From positions 2,188,083-2,252,082 of the forward strand of contig NW_006498507.1 of the NCBI RefSeq assembly GCF_000471905.2: DNA of 64,000 bases, in the 5' to 3' direction. Of the stretch, positions 25,301-36,790 are shown piece by piece. Below the pieces are notes generated by a model. It was not told the DNA's origin and made no database searches. It worked only from the letters and a program-made list of their open reading frames with translations. Source of the stretch: Amborella trichopoda (lineage: Eukaryota; Streptophyta; Magnoliopsida; Amborellales; Amborellaceae). Numbering within the stretch: the first letter of the stretch is position 1; each line of letters begins with the position of its first letter. The translations under genes were made by a program, and so were the position numbers.

Positions 25301-25698
25301 AGGATGTGGTTTGTATAAGACCTAGTCTCTGAAGTCTGAACAATCAAAGTTAAGGGCACCTTCAAATAGTGTCAAAAGATATTTCAATATTAGAAATCTT
25401 CGTGATGGCCTGAAAATTTATTTTCAACTCTAATTATATACTTTGAAACAACAAAAATAGTATACATCGAGCAGATTTATAAACACTTGAAAACCTTGAA
25501 AATTGACGGTCTGAAAATGCATTGCAGGATACACTATTTTCAAGACTTGAAATCTAATTTTTTTCATATCTATGCATCTTGAGGTTGCGATGATCAATTT
25601 AAGGGTTTTATTGGCACTGAAACAACTTCTTTTAGTTATATTTTTGAAGTACCATTAATTTGATTGTTTAGGGCCTCGCCATCATATAAGTTTTTGCC
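25301..25698 (-). mobile_element. MITE family M1, minus orientation
   Basis: Starts GGATGTGGTTTGTATAAG and ends GGCCTCGCC...TATAAGTTTTTGCC. The inner CATCTTGAGGTTGCGATGATC matches other copies in reverse. Confidence 0.7.
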
Positions 25699-26159
25699 AA
25701 ACAAAAATCATTGTAGCTAGGAGTTTTGATTGAGGAAGTAGATGCACAATGACCTTGGAGTTCATTGTATGCGATGTTAAAGAACATTTGTAAACTTGTG
25801 TATTTCCCTCCAAATTTGACCAATATTTTGACACACTACTATATACAATGTATAAAGGACCTGGTTTCTATGCGGCTAAGTCCGCATCTATAGAAATGCG
25901 GGTCTATTAAAAAATCCATTTTTTAGATGGATTTTAAGACTTAATTTTTAATGACATGTAATATCTAACATGGAGATCATGAATATGAAAAAATAAATAA
26001 ATTTTAAAACTTAAAATAATAATTCTAGTAAGAAAACATTTGGACAGTTAGTTTCCAGTGTTTTTAGATGGGAACACTTGGCCGTTTCGGTACCTGGAAA
26101 TCTATTTTATGAAAATAGATTACAAGGAAATATGAACTTGAAGGGTAATTCATTTTGCT

Positions 26160-26308
26160 CGCGTCCTCTAATAAAAAGACAGCCTTTAAACGCTCTTTCT
26201 ATCTCTTATTTCCCTCTCCCTCTCTCTCTAAAATCCGATTTCCAAACGCCGGTTCTCTTAATGCTGCCTAGAAATTAATTTTCTGGCGATTTTTCTGGCA
26301 GATTCAAG
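26160..26308 (+). other. Candidate 5' leader exon
   Basis: A CT-rich block (CCCTCTCCCTCTCTCTCTAAAATCC) is followed by CAGATTCAAG and the donor-like GTAAGAC at 26309. After it comes a T-rich stretch resembling a leader intron, with AT-rich DNA up to the GDSL ATG at 27162. It could be a noncoding first exon of GDSL copy B or a relic of another gene. Unproven. Confidence 0.25.
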
Positions 26309-27161
26309 GTAAGACAATGATCCCAATTTTTACTCTTTTTTTTCATAATTTGGTAATATTATTTGGAGGAATTTAGGTGAAGATTGATCTTAGTATTTGA
26401 TGATCTATTCTTCTTCTTGTTCTTGTTCTTCTTCTTCTTTTTCTTTTTCCTTTTGGAATTAGCGGTGAATATTGGATACTCTTTCTAAGTGAATTGGGAA
26501 TATTGAATTCGGTTTAAGTTTTTATTTAAGAATATTTAGTTTTTTATGGGAATTTGTTGATGATCTTTTTATTTCTGTGAATTTATTTATCGGATTTAAG
26601 GGTTTTGGGGGGTTTTATGAGTATGGGCAATTTTTTTTATTTCTTATTGAGTTTCTTTTGATCTTGTTTACAATGAAAATACCTATTTCTTTTGGAAAGT
26701 AAACAGTGATACAACCCAAACAGTAAGATACTACCCAAACAGTAACAATGTATTTTCGATGTTATATTTAGATACTACCAAACAATAACCATCTATTTGC
26801 TGGTAATATATTATGCCAACAATATATTTCATAAAAAATCTATTACTTGCATCCATCTTTAAGATAGATTCTTTGCACTTTTTGGCCCGCCAGCCCACAT
26901 AAACAATTTTTCATGCATAAATCATATTTGAAAACATCTGTACTTCGCTCCAATTTTGACCAACATTTTGATGCACTACAATTCATTGGATTTTACATCC
27001 AATGAGTGATTGTGACCTCTCCCTTATTTCAATGAGGGCAAAGTAATAGGAAACGTTCAAAGGAACAGTAACATACTCAAAATCAATAAGAGAGGAAGAG
27101 AACCCCAGTCATGGCCATAGTTGTAAGAGAGAGGCCGAGCCAAAAAGCAGACCTCCTTTCC

Positions 27162-30100
27162 ATGGCCTCACCATTGTTGATCCTCTCTCTCCTCCTCCTC
27201 TTCTCTCTCAACACTGCACAGGAGATGAAGGCAAAGCCCGAGTTCGAGTGTCACACAGCGTTGTTCAGTTTTGGAGACTCGCTCACTGATACGGGAAACC
27301 TCAAATATGTGGAACACGACCAATTCATCGGCATATGGAGCCTCCCTTATGGAGAGACCTTCTTTCATAGGCCCACTGGCCGCTGTTCTGATGGCCGATT
27401 GATTGTTGATTTCTTCGGTATTTTCTCTCTCTTCCCCTCTTGTCTCTCTTACCCAGCATTTTTTGACTCGGATTCGATCGAGTTACTCCGATTACCATGT
27501 ACCTGTTTTGTTTATATATTATCATTCGCAATCTTATTCATGTTGTGCCTAAGTGGCTTGTTCATCACTACATGCGTTGATGATACCTCATGTCTACGGT
27601 TCAAAACTTCACAGGCACGATCTCATCATCATTTATAGTTTTTTTTTAATTAATTGGAGTCGGTTACACCAATTCTGATCCGTTATTCTGTTTTATTAAA
27701 CGCCATACCCTCAACCCACAGCAAGAACAAAGTCTCATATCTTTTTGGACTACTTCCAACCGTGTCCCCATAAGTTATCATATATCTTTTCGGACTACTT
27801 CCATCCACGTCCTCATAATTCATTATATCTTTTCGAACTACTTTCAACCACGTCTTTTTGAATTTACTTCTTGCACTTTTCAATCCTTCCACTTGAACTA
27901 ACTCGTACTTCCTAACAGGTCCTATAATTGGTCAGGCCTCGTCTTCTTATAAAAAGATCCATTGCAATTTACTAATACGCTACTTACATGTTATTGTTAA
28001 GTCTAGGTATTTTACTATATATAAACTTTATTTATGTTCATTATTATTTTTTCTTTTTTTTAGTATAATATGAACTTAGGCCGAGTGACTCGCCTCAATC
28101 AGAATCCTAAGTACCTTGACCGACTCGATTTTTTGAATATTGCTCCTACCCTGTTGTCCATCTCCATTTCCCCAATTAAGAACCCACCCAAGAGAAACAC
28201 AATCTAAAAAGAGAATATGCATCCATCTATATTCTTTAGAGAGAGAGAATGGAGTGAATGCGGTGTTTATTTCTGCCCTATAGAGAGAGAGTATGTATTT
28301 ATGTTAGAGAGAGAGACGATGTATATTAAAATTTTGACTTTTGATTGTTTTGGTTTGGGTGCATATATGTGAAGCCCAAGGGTTGGGGCTTCCTATGCTG
28401 CAACCTTATCTCTCTGGCTTTCATGGCGCCGTTGAGTTCAAAAAGGGGGCAAATTTCGCAGTGGCAGGAGCAACGGCCCTGACTCCCTCATTGTTGAGAG
28501 AGAAAGGTGTTGAGAAATTGTCCACCAATATCTCCCTTGAGAATCAGCTCCAGTGGTTCTACCAATTGCTACCTTCCATATGCCATCCAAATAATGGTAA
28601 GGACTTCTCTCTCATCCAAATTCCTTCGCAAGTGTTCTTGGCCTCGGCCGCATCCACTCATAATGGGCCGAGAACTTAAGACATCCCGCAAAGGGCATTT
28701 TATATAGGGAAAAGTTTGTATAGAGCCGAGGTTCTAAACAATCACATTTGACCCTACCTCAAGAACTTTGTTAGACGAGATTGTTTTGATGCCCAAAAGT
28801 CCTCAAATTGATCATCTTGACATCAAAATGTATGGACATAAGAAAAAAATTGATTTTAAGTTTTGGAAATAATGTATTTTGTAATGTATTTTTTTACCGT
28901 CAATTTTCAAGATTTTCAAGTTTTCATAGATCTATTGATTTACACTATTTTTTAAGCTTTAAACTTTATAAATAAAAATATTTCTTGTGTTGAAACCACA
29001 TTTCTCCACGCTATTTAAAGGTAGGCTCCAATTTGATTGTTTAGAGCCTAGACTCTATACAAACTGCACCCTTTTATATGTGGGAAAAGTTTATATAGAG
29101 CCGGGGCTCTAAACAATTAAAATTTGAACATACCTCAAAAATTTAACTAAAAGAGGTTGTTTTTGATACTCAAATAACTTCAAATCGATCATTTCGACAT
29201 CAAGAATTTGAGCCTACCTCAAAAATTTAACTAAAAGAGGTTGTTTTGATACTCAAATTTCTTCAAATCGATCATCTTGACATCAAGATGCATGGACATG
29301 AGAAAAAAATGGATTTCAAGTTTTGAAAATAGTGCATTTTGTAATACATTTTTTTACCGTCAATTTTCAAGATTTGCAAGTTTTCATAAATCTGCACAAT
29401 CTACACTATTTTTTAAGCTTTAAACTTTATAAATAAGTATAAAAATACATTTTAAAACTATAACAAAGGCTTTTAATATTGAAACAACATTTCTCGATAC
29501 TATTTGAAAGTAGGTTTTAATTTGATTGTTTAGAGCTTAGGCTCTGTACAAACCGTACCTATATATATAGAATTGCGTAACCATCATGTCATTCAATATT
29601 CGATTAAAAAAAAGTTGGACGTAATGTCTTTTTCTTTATTTTTTTTTAAATCCAAGGCTCAAGTACTTTGGTACGGACCAAATATCTCTCTGTGTGACGG
29701 GGCAAAAAAAAGCAGGACCCTATCGACTATAACCCAAAGTCTTCTTCTTCCTGGCCGAATTTCTTTATCTCTAGAGTCTAAATAATGGTGGTAACTCATC
29801 TCTCTCTATCATGGTTTTCAAACTTGGAGCTGCTCAGCAGAGCTACATCGTAAAAATTTAGTCTTTTTTTAAAAAAATATACCTTTTTTGCTAAATTATA
29901 GTACAAATTTTCATTTTTTTAATGTTTATTGCAAATATAAATTATGGTAGAAATTATGGTTTAGTTTGATTTTTTAAGTTTTTTAACAAATATTTTATTG
30001 TTTTTACTGTTTAATCCTTTTTCCGACTGGTACGCTACTTATACGACTCTAGTGATTTTTTAGTTTTTTTTTCCTTTTTCTTTCTAACCCAAATTCCTCT

Positions 30101-32381
30101 TTTTCCAATACAAATACCTCTCTATTTCTTAATAAATTTAGTTCATCTCTCTCTCTCTTCTTTTAGACTTTTAGTAGTTGAAATATCTTTTTTTCTTTTA
30201 CTTGGTTGGATTACTCGGTGAAATTTATTGGCATTGATTTCTTGTTTTAATGGGTAGAGTGCGAAGAGTACATGAAGAAGTCAATGTTTCTGGTAGGAGA
30301 GATCGGAACCAACGATTATTACTACGCCTTAAATCAAGGGAAGACGATTGACGAGGTTAAGGCTTTTGTGCCCGACATTGTTACTACAATAATGAAAACT
30401 GTCGAGGTATGTACTGAAATTAGTGGAGGAAAAATCGAACCGGAATTGTTAACTTGATTGGGGCTAAAAGTGGTTCAACCGGCCAAACCGATAAACCAGC
30501 CAGTTCAACACCTAAGCCTCAGCTACCAATTTAGATTTCCATTCTCGCTAATGCATTAAAAAACCATTAACTATTTCTGAAAATGTGTGAGATTTCCATT
30601 CTCGCTAATGCATTAAAAAACCATTAACTATTTCTGAAAATGTGTGGGGCCTGTATACCCCATTGATTTAACCAAAAAAAAAACAAAAAAGCATTTGATT
30701 CCTTTTCAAAAACAAAAATACGAGCTTAAGATCGAATCAATCGTCAAATACCATGATCAATTTATTAATGAGATAAACAAATTACAGCTAGAGAGAAACT
30801 ACGTAGAGAAGTAATAATTAGGCCATCTTCTTCATTCACATTAAAATAAGCATAATGCCCTTTCAAGACCCCAAATCCAATAAAAGAAAAGCAAAAAAGT
30901 CTATTATACTTGTGATGCCGTACGCTCTGAGACCTTGTAGGTTGCTCACTTTCTACGTATTACCCCAGCATTTTTTTAAAGGCAAATTTATCAAATTACT
31001 CTGAATAATTTAATTTTATACCCATTCTTTAGATTTAATTCCAAAATACCTATTAAGAAACACCTACTCGGCCAAATAAATTGCCTCAGCCAACGTCCGA
31101 GTACCTTGGCTGAATCTATCTTTTGAATACTTATTACAAATGGGTAAAATGTTGAATACTTAACATTTTATGAGTCTTTAAATAAATTTCCCATTTTAAA
31201 AGTAAAATTTTGAACTCTTAAGTTCATTTTCAAACTATAGAATAAAGAGAAAGTATAACAACAAACAACTCTAAGAATCTTAAAGGTTCGACGTTTTTGT
31301 ACAACCAAAATTTTTTAACCATACATTAATAGAAATCTCTAAAATTCCCTTAAAATTTAGCAAAAACTCTATAGTATCATACTCTACATACTTACATCTC
31401 AATAACTATCTAATTTCTAGAAACATTTAATTATTTTAAAAAGTGGTACTCAAGTATCCTTTATCACATTAATGGGGACATCCCTTGTTCTAGGTGGGTT
31501 CCAGCTCTTAGCAAGTGCCTGTTTGTTGCAGGGATTGATCCAAAAAGGTGCCAGGACTTTGGTGGTCCCTGGGACCTTTCCAATGGGGTGTTGGACATGC
31601 CTCTTAACTATCTTTCCTAGTGATAACAGCAGCGACTACGATCCACAATCCGGATGTCTGATCCCCTTAAACAATTTTGCGAGCTTCCATAACTCGAAGC
31701 TCCAAGATGGAATCCAAGCAATGAGAAAGAAATTCCCACAAGCGAACATTATCTACGCCAATTACTATAACGCCTTCTTGCGCTTCTTCGAATCACCTGA
31801 GCTCTATGGTAACTCATCTCACTTGCCGGATTGTTTAAAGGTTTTTGTTCAGGATAATTGAAATTAGATATGGATTAGCATTTTCTCACCGTACAAGGGA
31901 AAGAACTATGGTCCATATGACTATGGGAACAGTATGTCAATAGGCATTATTGCTCTCCACTTGAGGGTTTGTAACCTTGGATTGCAACAACATATTGATG
32001 GCATGGTCATGACCCCGGAGACCATACTATTACCATGATCATATGGGCCATGGTGTATTTTGCTTACATAAAGTACAATAGAAATACATTGGAAAGCAAC
32101 TAAGGATCATGTAAATTTTTGCTGAAGTCGGTGTTTTTTCTTCAGGGTTCCCCAAGGACACAGTTCACTCAGCATGTTGTGGAGTCGGAGGACCATATAA
32201 TTATGATCCTACTCGCACTTGTGGCCAACCTGAGGTGCCCTCATGTGGAAATCCAAGCATGCGTGTGATTTGGGATGGATTACATCCAACTGAAGCTGCA
32301 TCTAAGCATGTGTTCAGGGCTTTATCCAGTGGGGAATTTCTACACCCCAATATTCAATTTTCCCGCCAACCTTGTGCTTGA
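27162..32381 (+). CDS. GDSL esterase/lipase, complete five-exon gene (copy B)
   Basis: Secreted SGNH-hydrolase of the plant GDSL lipase family, expected to hydrolyse ester bonds of an unknown extracellular or vacuolar substrate. Exons: 27162-27417, 28375-28596, 30258-30406, 31532-31808, 32146-32381. All introns are GT-AG and the phases (1,1,0,1) close exactly to 379 codons plus TGA, typical for the family (about 350-400 aa). Residues 1-20 form a hydrophobic signal peptide directly after the ATG at 27162. An in-frame ATG at 27111 would put 17 polar residues in front of it, so 27162 is preferred. Block I FGDSLTDTGN carries Ser40. Block II GANFAVAGAT carries the oxyanion Gly117. Block III GEIGTND carries Asn178. 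Block V DGLHP carries Asp345 and His348. All catalytic residues are present. Intron 1 holds an RTE-LINE fragment, intron 2 two MITEs and intron 3 a 57-bp tandem duplication. The exon 3-5 part is duplicated upstream at 2519-10758. The five-exon layout resembles the At1g28570-type subgroup (family knowledge). The substrate is not predictable. Confidence 0.93.
27655..27930 (-). mobile_element. RTE-type LINE 3' fragment in GDSL intron 1
   Basis: The minus strand reads KKTWLKVVRKDI, matching the plant RTE-LINE C-terminal pattern GRPKKTW.EVVRKDM. It is expanded internally by near-repeats of the block TCTTTTCGGACTACTTCCA (about 27740, 27788, 27830). Sister fragment at 35350-35640. Confidence 0.6.
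28707..29071 (+). mobile_element. MITE family M1 in GDSL intron 2 (first)
   Basis: 365 bp, GGGAAAAGTTTGTATAGAGCC to CTATACAAACTGCACCC. Flanks TTTTATATA (28698-28706) and TTTTATATG (29072-29080) form an 8/9 target duplication. Confidence 0.8.
29082..29559 (+). mobile_element. MITE family M1 in GDSL intron 2 (second), with internal duplication
   Basis: GGGAAAAGTTTATATAGAGCC at its left edge, CTCTGTACAAACCGTACC at its right. A segment of about 85 bp starting near AATTTGA(A/G)C is present twice (about 29119 and 29204). Lies 10 bp from the previous copy. Confidence 0.78.
30440..30646. repeat. CCGGTT-rich insertion and an exact 57-bp tandem duplication in GDSL intron 3
   Basis: 30440-30530 is rich in AACCGG/CCGGCC motifs, like 60120-60180 and 62920-63130. 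30533-30589 is repeated without change at 30590-30646 (unit begins AGATTTCCATTCTCG), so the duplication is very recent or an assembly artefact. Confidence 0.85.
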
Positions 32382-32844
32382 CCCGAAAACTTTTCATTGG
32401 TGGTTGATTTGGTTTGCCCGAAAAGAAATATTTTAATACCAATTGGTTTTAGTACATCCTTTCACATCAATTGACAACTTATTGATGTAAAAATATTCTT
32501 ATATTTGACCGTATAAGAGATTTTCTTCATATATACGCGAACCAAACGTGCGTCATAGAGGAAATAGGTTTCCCCTGTCAAGTTAAGGGTATTACCTCAT
32601 AGTTCCTGTCTTTTGGTTCCTTTTTTTGGTTTATTTTTTCCTTATTGTTGGGGCTTCTCGATAAATACAATAAATACTGTTTCCAATTAAAATGATGTGT
32701 TTTGATCATTGGCACAGATTGAAATAAATGACGGCTTCCTTTTGCCTTTGTATGAAACCCTTTAAATTCAACTTAGCCTTCAGGGAGCACAATTTATCTA
32801 AATGGATAGGTCTGGCAATGTGCCAGGTGGCTCATCAAAATGGA
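32382..32844. other. Region downstream of GDSL copy B
   Basis: Probable 3' UTR and spacer. No further frame. A partial repeat of the MITE tip (TGGATAGGTCTGGCAATG) lies at about 32803. Confidence 0.4.
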
Positions 32845-33008
32845 TAGGGCTGGCAATGGGCCGGGTGGCCCGGCCTACCCGGTTGCCTAGGCCTTAAAAA
32901 TAGACGGCCTGGGCTACAAACTGTGGCCCAAGAGCAGGGCTAGGGCCAGTGCCAGCCCAGTTCGGCTTGGCCTAGAGCGAGGGCCAAGGTTGGCTTTTCC
33001 CAGCCCTA
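32845..33008. mobile_element. Short GC-rich hAT-like MITE
   Basis: Termini TAGGGCTGGCAA and (reverse complement) TAGGGCTGGGAA, a tip pattern common in plant hAT MITEs. The inside is GGCC/CCGGG-rich. No clear 8-bp duplication. An imperfect second left tip sits 43 bp upstream. Confidence 0.65.
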
Positions 33009-33050
33009 GCTCATTGTCACCTTTTTCTTTTTTTTAGTTCATTGTTACAC

Positions 33051-33160
33051 TTTTTTTTTTTTTTTGAGTTAGTCAATGTAGAAAGTCCTTACCTTTGATA
33101 AGAATTGAGGTTAAGACAGCGTTCCAAATCGCCAAGCGCTAACCAGTTAAACTCGGGCTC
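33051..33160 (-). mobile_element. tRNA-derived SINE remnant
   Basis: Reading the minus strand: an A-box-like ACTGGTTAGCGCTTGGC (33150-33131 region), a degenerate B-box CCTCAATTCT (33110-33101), then a 15-A tail (33065-33051). Related to the copy at 51071-51175. Confidence 0.6.
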
Positions 33161-33425
33161 TTTTCCTCCCGTTACCGTCCTTACAAATGAAAGGATACCA
33201 ACCAATTAAACCTAAAGATGAAAGAGAGATTGTCAAGTTAGGCATGGGCTTTAGTGGTACATATATTACTTATATATCTCTGGAATTTATCAAAAAAATT
33301 CAAACGAGTTAACGTACCCCTCTTTTATTTACCCCAAAAAAAAAAACTCGTGAGAGCACGCGTGCTTTGTCTTGGTGTGAAAAGTGAGGCGAATGAGAAG
33401 AGAAACGACAGAATTGTGATTTTAT

Positions 33426-33820
33426 GGGAAATAGTTTACAAGGGTGAGGCTATAAACAATCAAATTAAGGTACACCATTAAAATTCATTAGAAGAGATTG
33501 TTTTGATGCTTAAAAATTCTGAAATCGATCATCTTGACCTCAAGATGTATGAACATGAGAAAAAATATATATCAAGTCCTAGAAACATAGTATCTTGTAA
33601 TGTATTTTTTAGACCGTCAATTTTCAGTATTTTCGAATGTTAATTGATATACTCATCTACATTATTTTTAAAGCTTTTAAAGTTTATAATTAGAAACGAA
33701 AATATATTTTTAGCATATCACAAAGTTTTCCAATACTAAAACAACATCTTTCGATACTATTTGAAGGTGCACCTTACTTTGATTGTTTAGGGACTCAGCC
33801 TTATTATACAAACCACACCC
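33426..33820 (+). mobile_element. MITE family M1
   Basis: 395 bp, GGGAAATAGTTTACAAGGG to TATACAAACCACACCC. Typical M1 interior. Flanks TGATTTTAT / AACTTTATA are only roughly alike. Confidence 0.75.
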
Positions 33821-34272
33821 AACTTTATATTAATAAGAAAAACCCAAAGATTTTATAATCCCATGGGAGTGTACTATCTATTCACTCCCCCAGGTAAACC
33901 CAATAGAGGAGTAATTTTAGGAACCCAAGTTTTGAGGATGTAACCTTTCAACCCATAGACTAACCTCAATAAAAAACAAAAAAAAATCCTAATTGAACTC
34001 TCTCTACGTACTAAAAAATAATGGCTCAAACTTGGACATAGACCATCCAATTTTTGAAGGGCCAGATTTCAAGATCATAGTGTGAAACTTGATATTCATT
34101 TTTTTTTTTCCTTTAAAAATAATCATCTAGTGATTATTGGTGATTTCCAAAATTTTAAACTGAAAGTTTCTCCCATATAGGTCATTTTATTCACATAGTA
34201 GATTGCAATATGCTTATGGCATATGCTCCTTAATTATAAAAAACGCTATCATAATAGAAACAAATAAATAAA

Positions 34273-34804
34273 AGAAAAATACATCCGTATATCTTATTTA
34301 GGTGTAGGGTATACTATTTTTCCTATAGACCTAGGGTTTTAAAAACTTTTTAGCCTCATAGATTTTTTGAAAAGCATATATTTTTAACTTCATCCACCCA
34401 ATTTGCTGCTTTTAACCATTTGCCCAAACAAAATCTTAAAAAACATCTCTATTTTTTTACTAAACCTTTCTATAAGTCTATATTTATCTTTTTCTCAGGT
34501 GTGTCGGAAGCTACTTTCACAGTCATCTACTCGTCTAGCGGCTTTAGGTAGATATCCATTCACAAAGGGGGATAGAGATGTTATAGAGAAAGAAATAAAG
34601 AAGTTGTATAGAGATATTTAGTAGTCAATAGAAGTGTCTTTTTAGCTTTTATTTGGGCAAAACGTATAGCCAAAAAGGAGCAAACGGAATCTAGGGATTA
34701 TAATATATATTTTTAAAAAAACTCATATTGCCAAAAAGTCTTAAAATCCAGAATTTATATAAAAAAAATGTAAACCAAAATAAGATCTACGAAGAAATTT
34801 TTCC
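34273..34804. mobile_element. Long-TIR MITE family M2, first copy
   Basis: 532 bp, same family and same insertion point as 37980-38460: the flank is ATAAATAAA on the left (34264-34272) and ATAAATAAT on the right. Left and right arms are inverted over about 100 bp. A 72-codon frame inside is chance. Confidence 0.75.
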
Positions 34805-35349
34805 ATAAATAATTACCAGTCCCTTGTCCAGCTGTCCCCTTCGTCCACCTTGTTTGAACGAGGAAGGAGTGCCGGTCAAAGTTCAAACCATGAAGTTCGT
34901 TTGAAGTTGTCGAAATCTCTGTAGACTACCTCACAAAATAAAAGGTCAATTGGATTGACCAAACCTTGGGAGACGATAGAAGGTCGAATTTATTCACACC
35001 TTCCCATTTATTGAACCAAAAAGTTGGGAGAAGGGTACCTACGATACAACTCGAGATATCGTGAGCCATTACAATCATAGTCTTAAGTAGTCAAAATGAT
35101 AATGTGTTGGGGTTGGGGTTGCGGTGGTATCACTATTTGTGCCTAAGTTAAGGCCTAGACATTTATTTTCACTTAATGCATTTGAAAACCACTAACGATT
35201 AGAAAAAAAGAAGAAGTAGGAGTTCATCATCTCTGGTGAATCACCAAAAAAAACTCAAGAAGGTCAAAATTGGTTATTCTTGAAAAGTATCTAGGTGAAA
35301 ATTGTTATCAAACGTGCTAAATATTTTCATTTCTTCATCGTCAAAGTCT
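34805..35349. repeat. Segmental duplication, copy 1 (matches 38461-38760)
   Basis: Unique-looking sequence starting ATTACCAGTCCCTTGTCC matches 38470 onward in order. With the flanking blocks it defines a duplicated segment 34264-36790 versus 37971-39215. Copy 1 is longer because of later insertions. Confidence 0.8.
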
Positions 35350-35640
35350 TTTTCCAATTAATTAGGGTCGGCAATACGAATCGTGGTACGTGCTTTATTA
35401 AGAGTTATGCCCACTTTGAGAATAAAAGTCCCCATATGTTTTCTCACTACTTCCAACCACGTCTTTTTGGGCCTACCTTCTACCCTTTTGGAGCCTTCCA
35501 CTATAGTTAATTCGGACTTCCTAACAGGTGATGCATTGGGGTTTACATCACACATGACCAGCCCATTTAAGTTTACTTTCTCACATCTTATAACTCATTG
35601 ATGCCGTACCTAAATTTTTCCAAAATTTAATCCAAAATAG
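35350..35640 (-). mobile_element. RTE-type LINE 3' fragment
   Basis: The minus strand encodes PVRKSEL, EGRPKKTWLEVVRKHM and RIADPN, the conserved C-terminus of plant RTE-clade reverse-transcriptase proteins. Only this tail is present. Sister copy in GDSL intron 1 (27655-27930). Confidence 0.7.
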
Positions 35641-35822
35641 AATTTTCTTTAATGGCGATCCAAAAATTACTTCAACTTCATGTCTTCTTACTTCTTAATC
35701 TCACCTTTTTGGGTTACGTCTGTGTCATTGTGAATATAATATCACTTAGGGACTAACTCCATCTATTGTAAACTTTCATGCTAACTCCTCAGGTAAACCT
35801 CCACACAAATTGATCTATTCGA

Positions 35823-36408
35823 TGTAGGGTCGTTAACGGCAGGCCCTAGACCGAGCCTAGCCCGAGGTAGTATAGGGTAGTAGGCCCTGCCTACGCCCAG
35901 AAATTTAATTTTGGGCCGATCACTGGGCTGTTCTGTATTCATAATTACAAGCATTGACCGAGTGGCAAGCCTGGTAAGAAAAAAAGATAGGGCGAGGCCA
36001 GTCTATGTATAGCTATGCAAATGTTATTTACTATATGAAATATATATCCTCAAATGTTTTGGGCCTACCAATTTTAGCCCGCGTTGGTATGGGCTACCAA
36101 GCGTCGCCTTGTCCCGGCCCTTAGGCCACATCATGCGGTCCAAACCCTAGTTTTTTTTTAAGACCGGGCTAAACTGACTGCTCCGAGTTGCCACCCCTAG
36201 TAAGATTGAGTTCTCGCAAAATATATGAAATATATATCCCCAAATGTTTTGGGCCTACCAATTTTAGCCTGTGTTGGCATGGGCTACCAAGAGTCGCGGG
36301 CCTCCCTCAGGCTACACATCATGTGACCCAAACCCTAGTTTTTTTTAAGACAGGGCTAAACTGACTGCTCCGAGTTGCCACCCCTAATAAGATTGAGTTC
36401 TCGCAAAA
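35823..36408. mobile_element. hAT-like MITE with 190-bp internal tandem duplication
   Basis: The left tip is near TAGGGTCGTTAACGGCAGGCCC and the right tip near GTTGCCACCCCTA (reverse complement TAGGGGTGGCAAC). 36031-36220 and 36221-36408 are a direct tandem pair of 190-bp period, each with its own right tip. Only the right tip persists in the duplicate segment (about 38830-38856). Confidence 0.65.
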
Positions 36409-36790
36409 ATCCCGACCTTTTTTTTATACTTGGTGCATTGGATTGTTTACTAAGATCAAAATAGGGTTTGGGCCTGGAAAAATTCCGTGGAAGGGCATCG
36501 TTGCAAATATTTGAACGAGAGTAGGCGTTATTTTTGTGAGGATTGAGTCTCAAACTTACGTGGGCCGTCTCTTGGTAGTTTCTTTCAACGGTGAATTAGT
36601 TGCTCCCATAAAGGCGTACAATGATGTTCTAGGGTTCCTGGAATATTCGCTGGCGCACTCATAAGTAATTCAAAATCCCTTGATTATGCTAAGTATTACA
36701 TAAATAGCTCTAGTGAATGAATTTTTATGGGTAAACTTCACCTTTAAGCAGACCCCAATTAACTGAAAAAAGACTTTGATGATGATGTTT
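36409..36790. repeat. Segmental duplication, copy 1 right part (matches 38868-39215)
   Basis: Blocks such as AGGGTTTGGG, GGAAGGGCATC and ACTTACGTGGGCCG recur in order at 38915-39030. No frame is conserved between the copies, so it is not a coding duplication. Confidence 0.75.

Noticed and set aside
27111-27638. 175-codon frame starting at 27111 as the full GDSL N-terminus
   Set aside because: It runs through the donor at 27418 into intron 1; the ATG at 27162 gives a proper signal peptide and the exon ends at 27417.
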